From positions 32,588 to 96,587 of the forward strand of contig CANQPL010000008.1 in NCBI GenBank assembly GCA_947625735.1: DNA of 64,000 nucleotides, in the 5' to 3' direction. A model generated the notes under the pieces. That model did not search any database, had not been told where the DNA came from, and was given only the letters and a program-made list of their open reading frames with translations. The translations under genes were made by a program, and so were the position numbers. This DNA comes from an uncultured Clostridia bacterium (GTDB lineage Bacteria; Bacillota; Clostridia; Oscillospirales; Ruminococcaceae). The stretch's first letter is position 1; the number at the start of each line of letters is the position of its first letter. Positions 45,117 to 53,551 of the stretch are shown piece by piece.

Positions 45117-45817
45117 CAGCTTGAACGTGTGATGATATAGGGCTGAATAGAGCTTGCAAGAGCATTTACAGGCATTGTCTGCAGCCAGATACGTCCGGGA
45201 CCCGAAACACGGGTGTTGAAAAGTCCCTCTCCGCCGAGTAGCGCATTCCCTATGCCCTTTACGGATTCAATATCCATAGAGCAGGTAGCCTCCATTGCCG
45301 CAAGATAGCCCGTATCTACAAGCATTGCCTGACCCGGGGCAAGATTATACTCGCAGATACAACCGCTTATCTCAAGAAAAACCATGCCCTTTCCCGAAAA
45401 ACGCTGCATGATAAAGCCCTCTCCCCCGAAGAATCCCGCCCCAAGACGCTTCTGGAAAAAAATATCCATTTCCACTCCGGGAGTATTGGCAAGGTATGCG
45501 GTTTTCTGGGCGATTATCTGACTGTTAGTGGTATTAAAGCAGATAATATTTCCCGGGAAAGACGCTGCAAAGGCGATCTCTCCGTCGCCGCCCCTACAGG
45601 TGTAGGTATTTCTGAAAATAGACTCACCTGTGAAGGTACTCTTAGCCATTTTGCCGATAGCGCCCATAAATCCGCCGCCGTTATTGCCTATACCGGTTGC
45701 CATTTCCATGTTCGGCGTCATCCACGACATTGCACCCTTCTGGCACATGATTGATTCGCCGTCTGACATTTTACATATAAGCACCGGAAGTGGAGCATTT
45801 TTCACTTCATACTGCAT
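45116..45817 (-). CDS. TIGR00266/AIM24-family protein
   Basis: The start MQYEVKNAPLPVLICKM (ATG 45817) follows TGGAGGAAT. The 233-residue protein is beta-rich and glycine-rich, with the family motifs GAMSWMTPNMEM, NTYTCRGGDGEIAFA, GKGMVFLEISG and GPGRIWLQTMP. The family forms trimeric double-stranded beta-helix structures. Its function is unknown in bacteria; eukaryotic AIM24 is mitochondrial. It lies downstream of a PPTase gene on the same strand. Confidence 0.88.
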   Translation of the reverse strand: MQYEVKNAPLPVLICKMSDGESIMCQKGAMSWMTPNMEMATGIGNNGGGFMGAIGKMAKSTFTGESIFRNTYTCRGGDGEIAFAASFPGNIICFNTTNSQIIAQKTAYLANTPGVEMDIFFQKRLGAGFFGGEGFIMQRFSGKGMVFLEISGCICEYNLAPGQAMLVDTGYLAAMEATCSMDIESVKGIGNALLGGEGLFNTRVSGPGRIWLQTMPVNALASSIQPYIITRSS

Positions 45818-45870
45818 TTTTATTCCTCCATAATACATAAATGAAAATATTTCTAAATATAAATATATCA

Positions 45871-46461
45871 TTATTTTTTACTTTTGTCAAGTATTTTATG
45901 AATATTTAATTCACAACCAAACTCCGTATTGATACGGATCCTTTCAGCCGCACAGACTGACAAAATAAATTCATCATCGGTAAATGTCCGACAATACATA
46001 CCGCTTACAGAGGAAAAAACGCCGTCCCTTATCTCAGACTCCCCTTGCTTCATTACGGAAATACCCCTGCCGTCCGCTTTAGCATATGCCTCCTTTAATG
46101 TCCATAGGGCAGTAAAATAAATATCTCTTTCCCTTTCGCCCAATGACATATAAAGAGCAAATTCGCTTTGTGAAAAGACCCTGTGTGCCACCGTGTCACG
46201 GGCATTGCGGACAGGTTCGCAGTCCACTCCACAGGGAACATCGGCGATAAGACAGGCGGCAAGCCCACTGCAATGAGAAATAGAAAAATGTATATGCGGA
46301 TAGCATTTCAGATAAGGCTTTCCAAGCTCCCCACGGGCAATGTCTTTTTCCGAAATCCTTACCCCATATTCCTGCCATATTCCGTCATATAAAAGTGAGT
46401 AAGCAGCGTTGTGCTGATCTGTTCTGCATAGGCTGTCATCAATCTTTATGAATCTTAGCAT
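45871..46461 (-). CDS. 4'-phosphopantetheinyl transferase, Sfp type
   Basis: A 196-residue enzyme with the signature motifs IHFSISHCSGLAAC, the Mg-binding GVDCEPVR, and WTLKEAYAKADGRGI (W-x-x-KE-A). It activates acyl-carrier domains by attaching phosphopantetheine from CoA. It is somewhat short for Sfp (224 aa) but complete in motifs. No polyketide or peptide synthetase is near, so it may serve distant clusters or fatty-acid ACP. Confidence 0.9.
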   Translation of the reverse strand: MLRFIKIDDSLCRTDQHNAAYSLLYDGIWQEYGVRISEKDIARGELGKPYLKCYPHIHFSISHCSGLAACLIADVPCGVDCEPVRNARDTVAHRVFSQSEFALYMSLGERERDIYFTALWTLKEAYAKADGRGISVMKQGESEIRDGVFSSVSGMYCRTFTDDEFILSVCAAERIRINTEFGCELNIHKILDKSKK

Positions 46462-46514
46462 TTTTCCTCCATAACATTTTCTGAGACTGCACTGAACCGA
46501 CAGTCAATATAATC

Positions 46515-46550
46515 CCCTTAAATAAAACATAGGGCGGACAAACCGCCCGC
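46515..46550 (-). terminator. probable terminator of the SCP2-like gene
   Basis: GGGCGG (46532-46537) and CCGCCC (46543-46548) form a short strong stem, followed on the minus strand by TATGTTTTATTT. Confidence 0.6.
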
Positions 46551-46579
46551 CCCAAAATAATCAGTATTTATGCAAAGTA

Positions 46580-46942
46580 TCAGAATACCGACTCAGCAAG
46601 AATAATAGCTTTGCCTGCATTCCCCTGCATCTTGACGCTCCCGTCTGCGATAGCTGATGAAAGCTGCCTTTTTCCTTCGACAACAGATGCGAAAATTTCT
46701 GAATCAGCTTCTACCTCAATATCTGCACCCCTGTAATCAAAAGGCTCAACTACAGCAATACCATTTGCTACAAGAACATAGAGAACACCCTCAACAGTAC
46801 CGTATAGCTTCACCTGAGCTACCACTCTGGCATCTACAGGAGCTTTTGCCTTTGCAGCTCTTGTCTTGAAAGATTCAACAATGCTCTCATAGGTCAAAAC
46901 CTGAACAGTCTCTTCGGAAGCTTTTTTTACGGTTTTTGCCAT
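46580..46942 (-). CDS. small SCP2-like protein
   Basis: A 120-residue acidic protein starting MAKTVKKASEETVQVLTY behind TAGGAGGAAT. The second half (DIEVEADSEIFASVVEGKRQ, ADGSVKMQGNAGKAIIL) follows the SCP2 sterol-carrier pattern: strand, helix with G-K, then a G-x-v-k-x-x-G-n strand. SCP2 domains bind lipids, but ligand and function are unknown here. The assignment is by pattern and therefore moderate. Confidence 0.55.
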   Translation of the reverse strand: MAKTVKKASEETVQVLTYESIVESFKTRAAKAKAPVDARVVAQVKLYGTVEGVLYVLVANGIAVVEPFDYRGADIEVEADSEIFASVVEGKRQLSSAIADGSVKMQGNAGKAIILAESVF

Positions 46943-47093
46943 GATCTATTCCTCCTAAATTTATGTACCTGCGTTCAAAAAAACTTACTTTATTATTATA
47001 TAATTCACTAACAGATTTGTCAAGAGTTAAAGAAAATATTCATTGATTATGACAACTCCCTAAAAAAACAGCGCTTATTATTAGTTAATAAGC

Positions 47094-47127
47094 ACAAAAA
47101 AGCAGACCCCATAAAATGAGGTCTGCT
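47094..47127 (-). terminator. terminator of the sugar ABC importer operon
   Basis: AGCAGACC (47101-47108) and GGTCTGCT (47120-47127) form an 8-bp stem followed by TTTTTT on the minus strand. A second imperfect hairpin (GCTTATTA/TTAATAAGC, about 47074-47091) lies just beyond. Confidence 0.85.
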
Positions 47128-47140
47128 CCCAAAAACTTTT

Positions 47141-48028
47141 TTATTCCTTTACGCCGCCAAGTGCAACACCTTCAACGATAGAACGTGAAAAGATGAAGTA
47201 CACTACAACTACGGGGATAATGGAAAGCATGATAGCTGCATACTGAGCACCATAATCCGCCAGCTTATCATTTGAAAGAATGGTATTGACCATCATAGGA
47301 AGTGTAAGCTGATTCTGTTTTCTGGAAATAAGAATCATGGAGGGCATATAGAAGTTGTTCCAGTTTGCAACGAAAGCAAATATTGCCTGAACTGCAAATG
47401 CAGGTTTCATCATAGGAATACCGATAGTGAAAAATGTTCTGTACTCGCCGCAGCCGTCAATTCTTGCTGCTTCGACTATTTCAAGCGGGAATGAAGATTT
47501 CATATACTGCCTCATGAAGAATACGACTGACGGGGCTGCAATAGCAGGAAGTATCAGAGGTAAATAATTATCTGTAAGTCCCAGCTTTGACATGAACTGA
47601 TAGAAACCTACCGATGTTACCTGTACAGGTATCATCATAACCGCAAGAATGAATGTATATGCTGCATTCTTAAACTTAAAGTCGTAAACAACAACACCGT
47701 AAGCTGTCATTCCGGAGAATACAACAGTGAGGATAGTGGTGGAAAATGCTATGATCGCACTGTTTGCATAACCTGTCCATGCATCATAAGCAACCTTGCC
47801 TTCCTCCGTCCACTGGTTAAGGGTCTTGATATTTTCAAACAGATGAAGATTAGGGATAAAAGACACACCGTTTGATGTAATATCAACGTGATTTCTTGTA
47901 GCGTTTACAATAAGAACATATATAGGCAGCAGTGCAATGATACTAAGAATTACCATAACTGCTGTAACAAGACCTGTCCTGATTTTTATGCTCTGTGAAT
48001 TACTTTTTGTTCCTGCAATATCCGGCAT
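47141..48028 (-). CDS. carbohydrate ABC transporter permease (MalG type)
   Basis: A 295-residue protein with six membrane segments and the EAA-type loop SFPLEIVEAARIDGCGEYRT, which contacts the ATPase. The start follows GGAGGTGCG, which overlaps the end of the partner permease gene. The C-terminus ends VEGVALGGVKE, typical of MalG-like sugar permeases. Confidence 0.94.
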   Translation of the reverse strand: MPDIAGTKSNSQSIKIRTGLVTAVMVILSIIALLPIYVLIVNATRNHVDITSNGVSFIPNLHLFENIKTLNQWTEEGKVAYDAWTGYANSAIIAFSTTILTVVFSGMTAYGVVVYDFKFKNAAYTFILAVMMIPVQVTSVGFYQFMSKLGLTDNYLPLILPAIAAPSVVFFMRQYMKSSFPLEIVEAARIDGCGEYRTFFTIGIPMMKPAFAVQAIFAFVANWNNFYMPSMILISRKQNQLTLPMMVNTILSNDKLADYGAQYAAIMLSIIPVVVVYFIFSRSIVEGVALGGVKE

Positions 48029-48031
48029 GAC

Positions 48032-49027
48032 TTACGCACCTCCAAGCTTAGTTTTAAGAGCACTCTTCTTAGCCTTTGTTCCTCTGCCGTCATCGTCCTT
48101 ATTGAATGCAAAGGCAATAGATCCGAGAACTGCGGTTATAACAAACAGAATAACCGATGCCGCAGCGGAATAGCCGTAGTTGGGGCTGATTGCATTGTGG
48201 AAGTGGTTGTAAATGAATACCGCAATAGTTTCGGTGTACTTGTTCTGAGATGTACCTACGTTATACAGATAAGGCATATCGAACATCTGGAGACCGCCGA
48301 TCATGGAGGTAATCATGGTGTAGAGCATAATGGGTCTGAGAAGAGGAATAGTAATAAGGAAGAACTGCTGACCGGGTGAAGCACCGTCAATGTTGGCAGC
48401 CTCAAAAAGTGAGGGATTTATGCCCATGATACCCGACATAAGCATGATAGTCGTATTACCGAACCACATCCATGTTTGTATAAACATGATCATTATTCGT
48501 GAATTTGTCTGGTCGGTTACAAAACGAACAGGCGCATCAATCAAACCCATATTGGCAAGCATCTTGTTGACCGCACCGAACTGGTTCTCTGAGAAAAGCA
48601 TTACAAAGAGAGCTGCAACAGAAGCTGCTGTAATGATGTTCGGCATATACATAACGATCTTATAGAAGCCTTTACCTTTTATTTTCAGATAAGCATCTGT
48701 GAACCATGCAGCAAGCAGGAGTGAAAGAATAATCTGGGGAATAAAGTTACCAAACCAAAGGATCAAGGTATTACCCATAACTCGTACAAAGTTATCATGT
48801 ACGGCAGCATAAGGACGGCTCTGACCTGATGCGAGCAGCCATTTGAAATTGTTAAGACCGACCGACTCGGTGGTTACTGAGCCATTACTCTGAGTGCTGA
48901 GATAGAAAGTGTTGAATAGCGGATAGATCTGGAAAAAAATATAAACCAGAAAGAATGGCAGTATAAACAAATAGCCATACTTTGCATAGCTTATTGAACG
49001 GTGTTTAACTCCCGAGCCTGTTGCCAT
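48032..49027 (-). CDS. carbohydrate ABC transporter permease (MalF/UgpA type)
   Basis: A 331-residue protein with six membrane segments and the EAA-loop NPSLFEAANIDGASPGQQFF. It begins with a basic cytoplasmic N-terminus (MATGSGVKHRSISYAKYGY) and TGAGGGGAG precedes the ATG. It pairs with the MalG-type permease 3 bases downstream. The operon has no ATPase gene. Confidence 0.94.
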   Translation of the reverse strand: MATGSGVKHRSISYAKYGYLFILPFFLVYIFFQIYPLFNTFYLSTQSNGSVTTESVGLNNFKWLLASGQSRPYAAVHDNFVRVMGNTLILWFGNFIPQIILSLLLAAWFTDAYLKIKGKGFYKIVMYMPNIITAASVAALFVMLFSENQFGAVNKMLANMGLIDAPVRFVTDQTNSRIMIMFIQTWMWFGNTTIMLMSGIMGINPSLFEAANIDGASPGQQFFLITIPLLRPIMLYTMITSMIGGLQMFDMPYLYNVGTSQNKYTETIAVFIYNHFHNAISPNYGYSAAASVILFVITAVLGSIAFAFNKDDDGRGTKAKKSALKTKLGGA

Positions 49028-49143
49028 AGTGTGATTCTCCCCTCAAAATAAAAGATAAATATTTTGCATCTATGGGGCAGACACCTGCCTGCCCCACGAT
49101 GCTTATGCAAAGTCAAGAAGTCAAAATTTAATTTTTTTAGTAA

Positions 49144-50640
49144 TCACGCAAAGTTATCGTAGCCGATCTGCTCACCAAGTGTACCTGCAACATCATCTAC
49201 CCATGCATTTACAGTATCATCAACAGATGCATAAGTACCTACGCAGTACTCGTTTACAGCATCGTTGAATGCAGTCTTGATGATGGAGTCATAAGGCGTG
49301 ATAGCACCGCTGTTGTTGATGCTCTCTGCAACGGTCTTGAGGACTTCGTAGTGGTTCTGACCGCCGAGAACGCCAAGACCCTCGTAGTTGGGGATAACTG
49401 CGTCCATAGCTGCCTTGTTGGAAACATACTCGCCCTTGAAGTTTGCGTATGCTGTAGCACCATCGGTGTTAACGGTGAAGAACTCAATGAACTCCTTAGC
49501 AAGATCGGGGTTGTTGCATCTGCTTGCTACAGTTGCCCATGTACCGCCCCAGTAGAAAGGCTGAGGTCCTACTACAACGTTCCACTTGCCGTATGTAGCG
49601 CCACCTTCGCCGCCTGCTGCGGATGTAAGAATGGAATCACCGAAGCCCCATGTGGATACGAAGTAACCCATTGTTTCATCGGTAACGCCTGCTGCCAGCC
49701 AGCCGTCGCCCCACTGTGCAACGCCGGGGATTACATAATGCTCGTCATACATGGTCTTTGCCATGTCAATGTAGTTCTTTACGGTATCATCAAGTACAAG
49801 CTGTCCGTCCTTTACCCAAGGAGTTGTTCTTGCTGCAAAGAATACCTGTGCAACGCCGCCCAGAGATGTGGTCAGAGCTGTAGTACCGTTGGAAGCTTCC
49901 TTTACCTTAGAAGCTGTTTCCATGAACTTGTCCCAATCGGAAACAAGAGCCTGGAAATCATCAGGAGTGGTTACGCCCAGATAGGTCTCTGCAAGGTCTG
50001 TTCTGTATGCAAAACCGCCTGCTGCTGCCTGCCACGAAAGACCCTTCTGAACGCCGCTTGAGGACTTACCGATCTCAACGGTGTAGTTGAAGAGATTGCT
50101 GTAATCCTCGGAAACACCGATATCGGAAAGAGGCTTTGTACCTGTCTCAGCACTGTCATCGTTGATGTACTTGAGCGCCCAGTCAGCCTCTACAAACATG
50201 ATATCAGCATCGTTAGCTGCATCGCCCAGATAGAGATCATACTGCTCTGCTGCATCGCCGCCGCCTACACCGAAGTTCTGAACGTTGAATTCATCAGCGG
50301 TGTGACCGGTCTCGTTGCAGAAGCACTCGATCATAGGATTGATATCATCTGTGTTCCAGCAGAGAACTGTGAGCTTGTCGCCGGAAGCAGCATCGCCGCT
50401 GTCAGCAGCCTCTGTATCAGCAGCAGCTTCTGTATCAGCAGCAGCCTCAGTTTCGCCGTCCTCAGCAGCTGCCTCTGTATCAGCAGCAGCCTCAGTTTCG
50501 CCGCCCTCATTTGCAGCAGCCGCAGTTGTTGTATCGCCGCTGTTGCCGCTGTCACTGCTACCGCCGCCGCAAGCTGCGAATACAGAGCCAACCATAACTA
50601 CAGATGAGATCATGGCCAGTGTTTTCTTTAAATTCTTCAT
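49144..50640 (-). CDS. sugar ABC transporter substrate-binding lipoprotein
   Basis: A 498-residue protein with a lipoprotein signal (MKNLKKTLAMISSVVMVGSV, then FAAC as lipobox). A roughly 60-residue low-complexity linker of Glu/Ala/Thr/Asp repeats follows (units like TEAAADTEAAA). The extracellular solute-binding domain then starts KLTVLCWNTDDINPM. AAGGAGGAAA precedes the ATG. Long acidic linkers of this type are common in Ruminococcus binding proteins and hold the domain away from the membrane. Confidence 0.93.
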   Translation of the reverse strand: MKNLKKTLAMISSVVMVGSVFAACGGGSSDSGNSGDTTTAAAANEGGETEAAADTEAAAEDGETEAAADTEAAADTEAADSGDAASGDKLTVLCWNTDDINPMIECFCNETGHTADEFNVQNFGVGGGDAAEQYDLYLGDAANDADIMFVEADWALKYINDDSAETGTKPLSDIGVSEDYSNLFNYTVEIGKSSSGVQKGLSWQAAAGGFAYRTDLAETYLGVTTPDDFQALVSDWDKFMETASKVKEASNGTTALTTSLGGVAQVFFAARTTPWVKDGQLVLDDTVKNYIDMAKTMYDEHYVIPGVAQWGDGWLAAGVTDETMGYFVSTWGFGDSILTSAAGGEGGATYGKWNVVVGPQPFYWGGTWATVASRCNNPDLAKEFIEFFTVNTDGATAYANFKGEYVSNKAAMDAVIPNYEGLGVLGGQNHYEVLKTVAESINNSGAITPYDSIIKTAFNDAVNEYCVGTYASVDDTVNAWVDDVAGTLGEQIGYDNFA

Positions 50641-50663
50641 TGGTTTTTCCTCCTTAAAGATAT

Positions 50664-50684
50664 ATTATACTCATTTTTGAGCAT
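50664..50684 (-). promoter_or_regulatory. -10 element and overlapping inverted repeat before the binding-protein gene
   Basis: On the minus strand TATAAT occupies 50669-50664. ATACTCA (50667-50673) and TGAGCAT (50678-50684) form a nearly perfect inverted repeat overlapping it. This could be a repressor site, or a stem after lacI. No good -35 is seen. Confidence 0.45.
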
Positions 50685-50697
50685 AATAGCGTGTGAT

Positions 50698-51714
50698 TCA
50701 TCGGTTCAGATCCCGAACCGATCCTCCTTCAAGAAGACTTCCCTTTACAATGAGCGGAGACTCATTGGGGGTGATCTCCTTTCTTATCAGTGCGATCAGT
50801 CTCTTTGCCGCCTCGGCTCCCAGACGATCGGTGTCCTGCCTTATCGTCGTAAGCTGAGGTCTTAAGACCTGTGACAGCACAATACCGTCATATCCCGCAA
50901 TGGAAATGTCCTCCGGAACGGACAATCCCTCCTCCTCCAGTGCATTTATCGCTCCGATCGCTGCAAAATCGTCCGGGAGGATAATGCAAGTCGGTCTGTC
51001 GCTGCAAGACAAGACCTTTTTTACAAGAAGCTCGGTACTTGAGGTATCATGGTAGCGTCCCTGCAAGAGAAATTCGCTTCTGACATTTATATTCAGGCGA
51101 ACCAGTGTTTCCTTGAAGGTGTTTACCCTTACCAAAGTCACATCTGACGGATCGCCGTAAATATACGCAATTTTTGTATGTCCCCTGCCTGCAATATATT
51201 CCACCAGACAGCGCATACCCGCCGCATTGTCGGATATCACAGACAGCTTCCCCTTATGGATATGGTCAATGGTAACAATGGGGATATCACTTGCAAAAAG
51301 CTCCTTTGTATCCTCATCAATGCCGTCGTCCACACACACAACTATCACACCGTCTACATTTCTGTACATACAGTGTTCGTGGGGAGTCATTTTTCTTCGT
51401 CCGATATTACCGCTTATAAAGGTAATATCGTAACCGTTTGCCTCCGCCTCCCGCTTGAAGCTGTTGAGAACGGACGCAAAGTAATTCTGCGTAAGCCCGC
51501 TTCCGGTCCTTTCGCTGAAAAGAACGCCCAGATTATATGTACGGTTCGTTTTGAGCGCTCTTGCCTGTGAATTCGGAAAATAGCCCATTCTGCGGGCAGT
51601 TTCCTGCACCGTGAGCCTTGTGGTTTCACTCACGTCCCTATGGTCGTTGAGCGCCTTGCTTACTGTTGCGATCGACACTCCGCAGGCGGCTGCAATGTCC
51701 TTTATAGAAACCAT
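50698..51714 (-). CDS. LacI-family transcriptional regulator
   Basis: The start MVSIKDIAAACGVSIATVSK (ATG 51714) follows GGAGCAGAAGAG. The 338-residue protein has the LacI HTH and hinge (YFPNSQARALKTNRTYNLGV, with the RxL minor-groove helix) and a periplasmic-binding-like effector domain. It lies 57 bases upstream of the binding-protein gene on the same strand and presumably controls the importer in response to a sugar. Confidence 0.93.
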   Translation of the reverse strand: MVSIKDIAAACGVSIATVSKALNDHRDVSETTRLTVQETARRMGYFPNSQARALKTNRTYNLGVLFSERTGSGLTQNYFASVLNSFKREAEANGYDITFISGNIGRRKMTPHEHCMYRNVDGVIVVCVDDGIDEDTKELFASDIPIVTIDHIHKGKLSVISDNAAGMRCLVEYIAGRGHTKIAYIYGDPSDVTLVRVNTFKETLVRLNINVRSEFLLQGRYHDTSSTELLVKKVLSCSDRPTCIILPDDFAAIGAINALEEEGLSVPEDISIAGYDGIVLSQVLRPQLTTIRQDTDRLGAEAAKRLIALIRKEITPNESPLIVKGSLLEGGSVRDLNR

Positions 51715-51790
51715 CTCTTCTGCTCCGGTTCTGAAAAATCGGGGGCTGATTTTCACATGATTTTCACACTGTAAAGCGTAAATAGTCTTT

Positions 51791-51844
51791 AAACGTTTTC
51801 GCCCCTTATGCTTCTAATATACAACTGTTTTGACAAAAAGTCAA
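51791..51844 (-). promoter_or_regulatory. lacI promoter with LacI-type operator
   Basis: On the minus strand TTGACT (51844-51839), a 17-base spacer and TATATT (51821-51816). The palindrome AAACGTTT (51791-51798) lies about 18 bases beyond the -10, just inside the predicted transcript, and has the central CG of LacI/GalR operators. This fits autoregulation. Confidence 0.65.
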
Positions 51845-51958
51845 TGGTTTTTAGTTAAGATAAATAAAAAATAGGCTTTTTGCACAACAAATACACACAA
51901 AAATTGAGCATTTATACAAAATTTTTTAAATTATACTTAAATTATCCATTTTCACATC

Positions 51959-52201
51959 TTACGGCAGTATCTCATAATTCTCCGCCGCATTTTCCTTTGT
52001 GGCATATTCGGATACTTTTAACACTCTTACCTTAATAGGTCTTGTACCCATGCGAAGCTCGATAATATCGCCCTCTTTTACGTCATAGGACGCACGGGCG
52101 GGTTTATCGTTCACATACACCTTTTCTGCATCGCAGGCTTCATTTGCCACCGTCCTGCGCTTGATAAGCCTTGTAACCTTCAGATACTTGTCCAGTCTCA
52201 T
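51959..52201 (-). CDS. rqcP: S4-domain RNA-binding protein RqcP (YabO)
   Basis: The start MRLDKYLKVTRLIKRRTVAN (ATG 52201) follows GAGGAGGTAT. The 80-residue protein is a single S4 domain (NEACDAEKVYVNDKPARASYDVKEGD). It binds the peptidyl-tRNA on stalled 50S subunits with RqcH and promotes alanine tailing. Its position after HU and mazG matches the yabM-yabN-yabO region of Bacillus. Confidence 0.92.
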   Translation of the reverse strand: MRLDKYLKVTRLIKRRTVANEACDAEKVYVNDKPARASYDVKEGDIIELRMGTRPIKVRVLKVSEYATKENAAENYEILP

Positions 52202-52221
52202 AATATACCTCCTCAACAAAC

Positions 52222-52257
52222 GAAAAAACGCTGCACTGCCGTATAAAGCAGTGCAGC
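52222..52257 (-). terminator. terminator between HU and rqcP
   Basis: GCTGCACTGC (52230-52239) and GCAGTGCAGC (52248-52257) form a 10-bp perfect stem, followed by GTTTTTT on the minus strand. Read-through would be needed for HU transcripts to reach rqcP. Confidence 0.85.
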
Positions 52258-52325
52258 ACCAAAGAGCCTGTTTTTGCCGTCAGACTGCCGCCGTGACCGC
52301 AGCCCCGATAAAAAGGCTCATTATG

Positions 52326-52628
52326 TTACTTTACGTCAACAGCGTCCTTGAGAGCCTTGCCTGCCTTGAATGCGGGAGATTTTCTTGCGGGAGCGATAGT
52401 TTTCTCCTTAGTGCTGGGATTGATAACAGTTCTCTCCTGCTTGTTTCTCACCTCAAAGGTACCAAAGCCTACGATCTGCACTCTTTCTCCCTTGACAAGA
52501 GCCTCTGTGATAGCAGAGAGTGCCGCACTCAGAGCCTTTTCGGAATCCTTCTTGGAAAGCTCGCTCTTTTCTGCGATAACATTTACAAGATCTGCCTTTG
52601 TCATTGTAGGAACCTTTTCCTTTGCCAT
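52326..52628 (-). CDS. hup: HU-family DNA-binding protein
   Basis: A 100-residue HU protein: MTKADLVNVIAEKSELSKKD, VQIVGFGTFEV, and the DNA-binding arm RTVINPSTKEKTIAPARKSP, followed by AFKAGKALKDAV. GGAGGTAATT precedes the start. It has an N-terminal extension of eight residues (MAKEKVPT) beyond typical HU, a minor oddity. It condenses and bends DNA. Confidence 0.95.
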   Translation of the reverse strand: MAKEKVPTMTKADLVNVIAEKSELSKKDSEKALSAALSAITEALVKGERVQIVGFGTFEVRNKQERTVINPSTKEKTIAPARKSPAFKAGKALKDAVDVK

Positions 52629-52739
52629 TGTAAATTACCTCCATATTTTTTCGGTGTCCCGACACCGAACATCATTGTTTTTCCGCCCTGCGGCAATAAC
52701 CCCCGGGCGCATCTATGTCAAGGGAATCCATTCTTCCCT

Positions 52740-53450
52740 TCACAGCATACCGTTCTTTTCCAGATCCTCAAATCTGTCAGTGAATCTGTCAGAAGCTTTT
52801 GTAAGAGCCTCCTCGGCATCACAGCCTAAAGCTCCTGCAAGCTCTGCCGCCGCAAAAAGCATATCGCCCAGCGCACGTTCTCTTTCCTCGGGCGCTGCTG
52901 CGGCTCTGACCCTTTTTAGCTCCTCGCTTATCCTCTCCGCCGCCATGTCTGCATTTACGTTCATGCCTGCACGAACGGCTCTTTTACTGAGCTTCTGCGC
53001 CCTCATCAGTGACGGGAGAGCCTTGCACACGCTTCTGAGCGTTTCCGTATAGGTCAGCTGACCCTTTGTTTTCTGTTTTATATCATTCCAGTTTTTAAGG
53101 ACTTCGCTGCTGTCTGCAACTTTGACCTCTCCGAATACATGAGGGTGACGGATAATGAGCTTTCTGCAAACATCATTTACCGAATCGCCGAAGCAGAATC
53201 TGCCCTGTTCCTCCTCAATGCGGGCATGAAAAACCACCTGAAGCAGTACATCGCCCAATTCTTCCTTCAGAAGATCGCTGTCCTCAAGGTCGATAGCTTC
53301 ACAAACCTCATATACCTCCTCAAGAAAATCCTTGCGTATTGATTTATGATCCTGCTCCTTGTCCCACGGGCAGCCGTTTTCTGAACGAAGTATCTCCATG
53401 ATCCTGAGCAGATCGTTAATATCATAGCTTTCCTTGAATACGAAGTCCAA
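52740..53450 (-). CDS. mazG: MazG-family nucleoside triphosphate pyrophosphohydrolase
   Basis: A 236-residue protein with the MazG core ENGCPWDKEQDHKSIRKDFL, EEVYEVCEAID and KEELGDVLLQVVFHA, which supply the E-x-x-E ... E-x-x-D metal ligands. A degenerate second MazG half follows. Unlike Bacillus YabN it lacks the N-terminal tetrapyrrole-methylase domain. It hydrolyses non-canonical NTPs. It lies between the flippase gene and HU. Confidence 0.94.
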   Translation of the reverse strand: MDFVFKESYDINDLLRIMEILRSENGCPWDKEQDHKSIRKDFLEEVYEVCEAIDLEDSDLLKEELGDVLLQVVFHARIEEEQGRFCFGDSVNDVCRKLIIRHPHVFGEVKVADSSEVLKNWNDIKQKTKGQLTYTETLRSVCKALPSLMRAQKLSKRAVRAGMNVNADMAAERISEELKRVRAAAAPEERERALGDMLFAAAELAGALGCDAEEALTKASDRFTDRFEDLEKNGML

Positions 53451-53551
53451 AGTCTTGTACTCCCTTCGGTTATTTTCCTGAAAATTATAAATCCTGCCTA
53501 TAATATATTAACCGATTTTTCCATGAAATTCAAGTATATTTTTTAATTTTT

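Noticed and set aside
49351..50061. Long Cys-rich plus-strand frame
   Set aside because: Antisense of the solute-binding protein; no ribosome site and no family resemblance.
50302..50680. Two overlapping plus-strand frames rich in Ala/Ser/Val
   Set aside because: They are antisense to the low-complexity linker and signal peptide of the binding-protein gene.
52348..53052. Plus-strand frame of 234 codons across HU and mazG
   Set aside because: Antisense to two well-supported genes on the minus strand.
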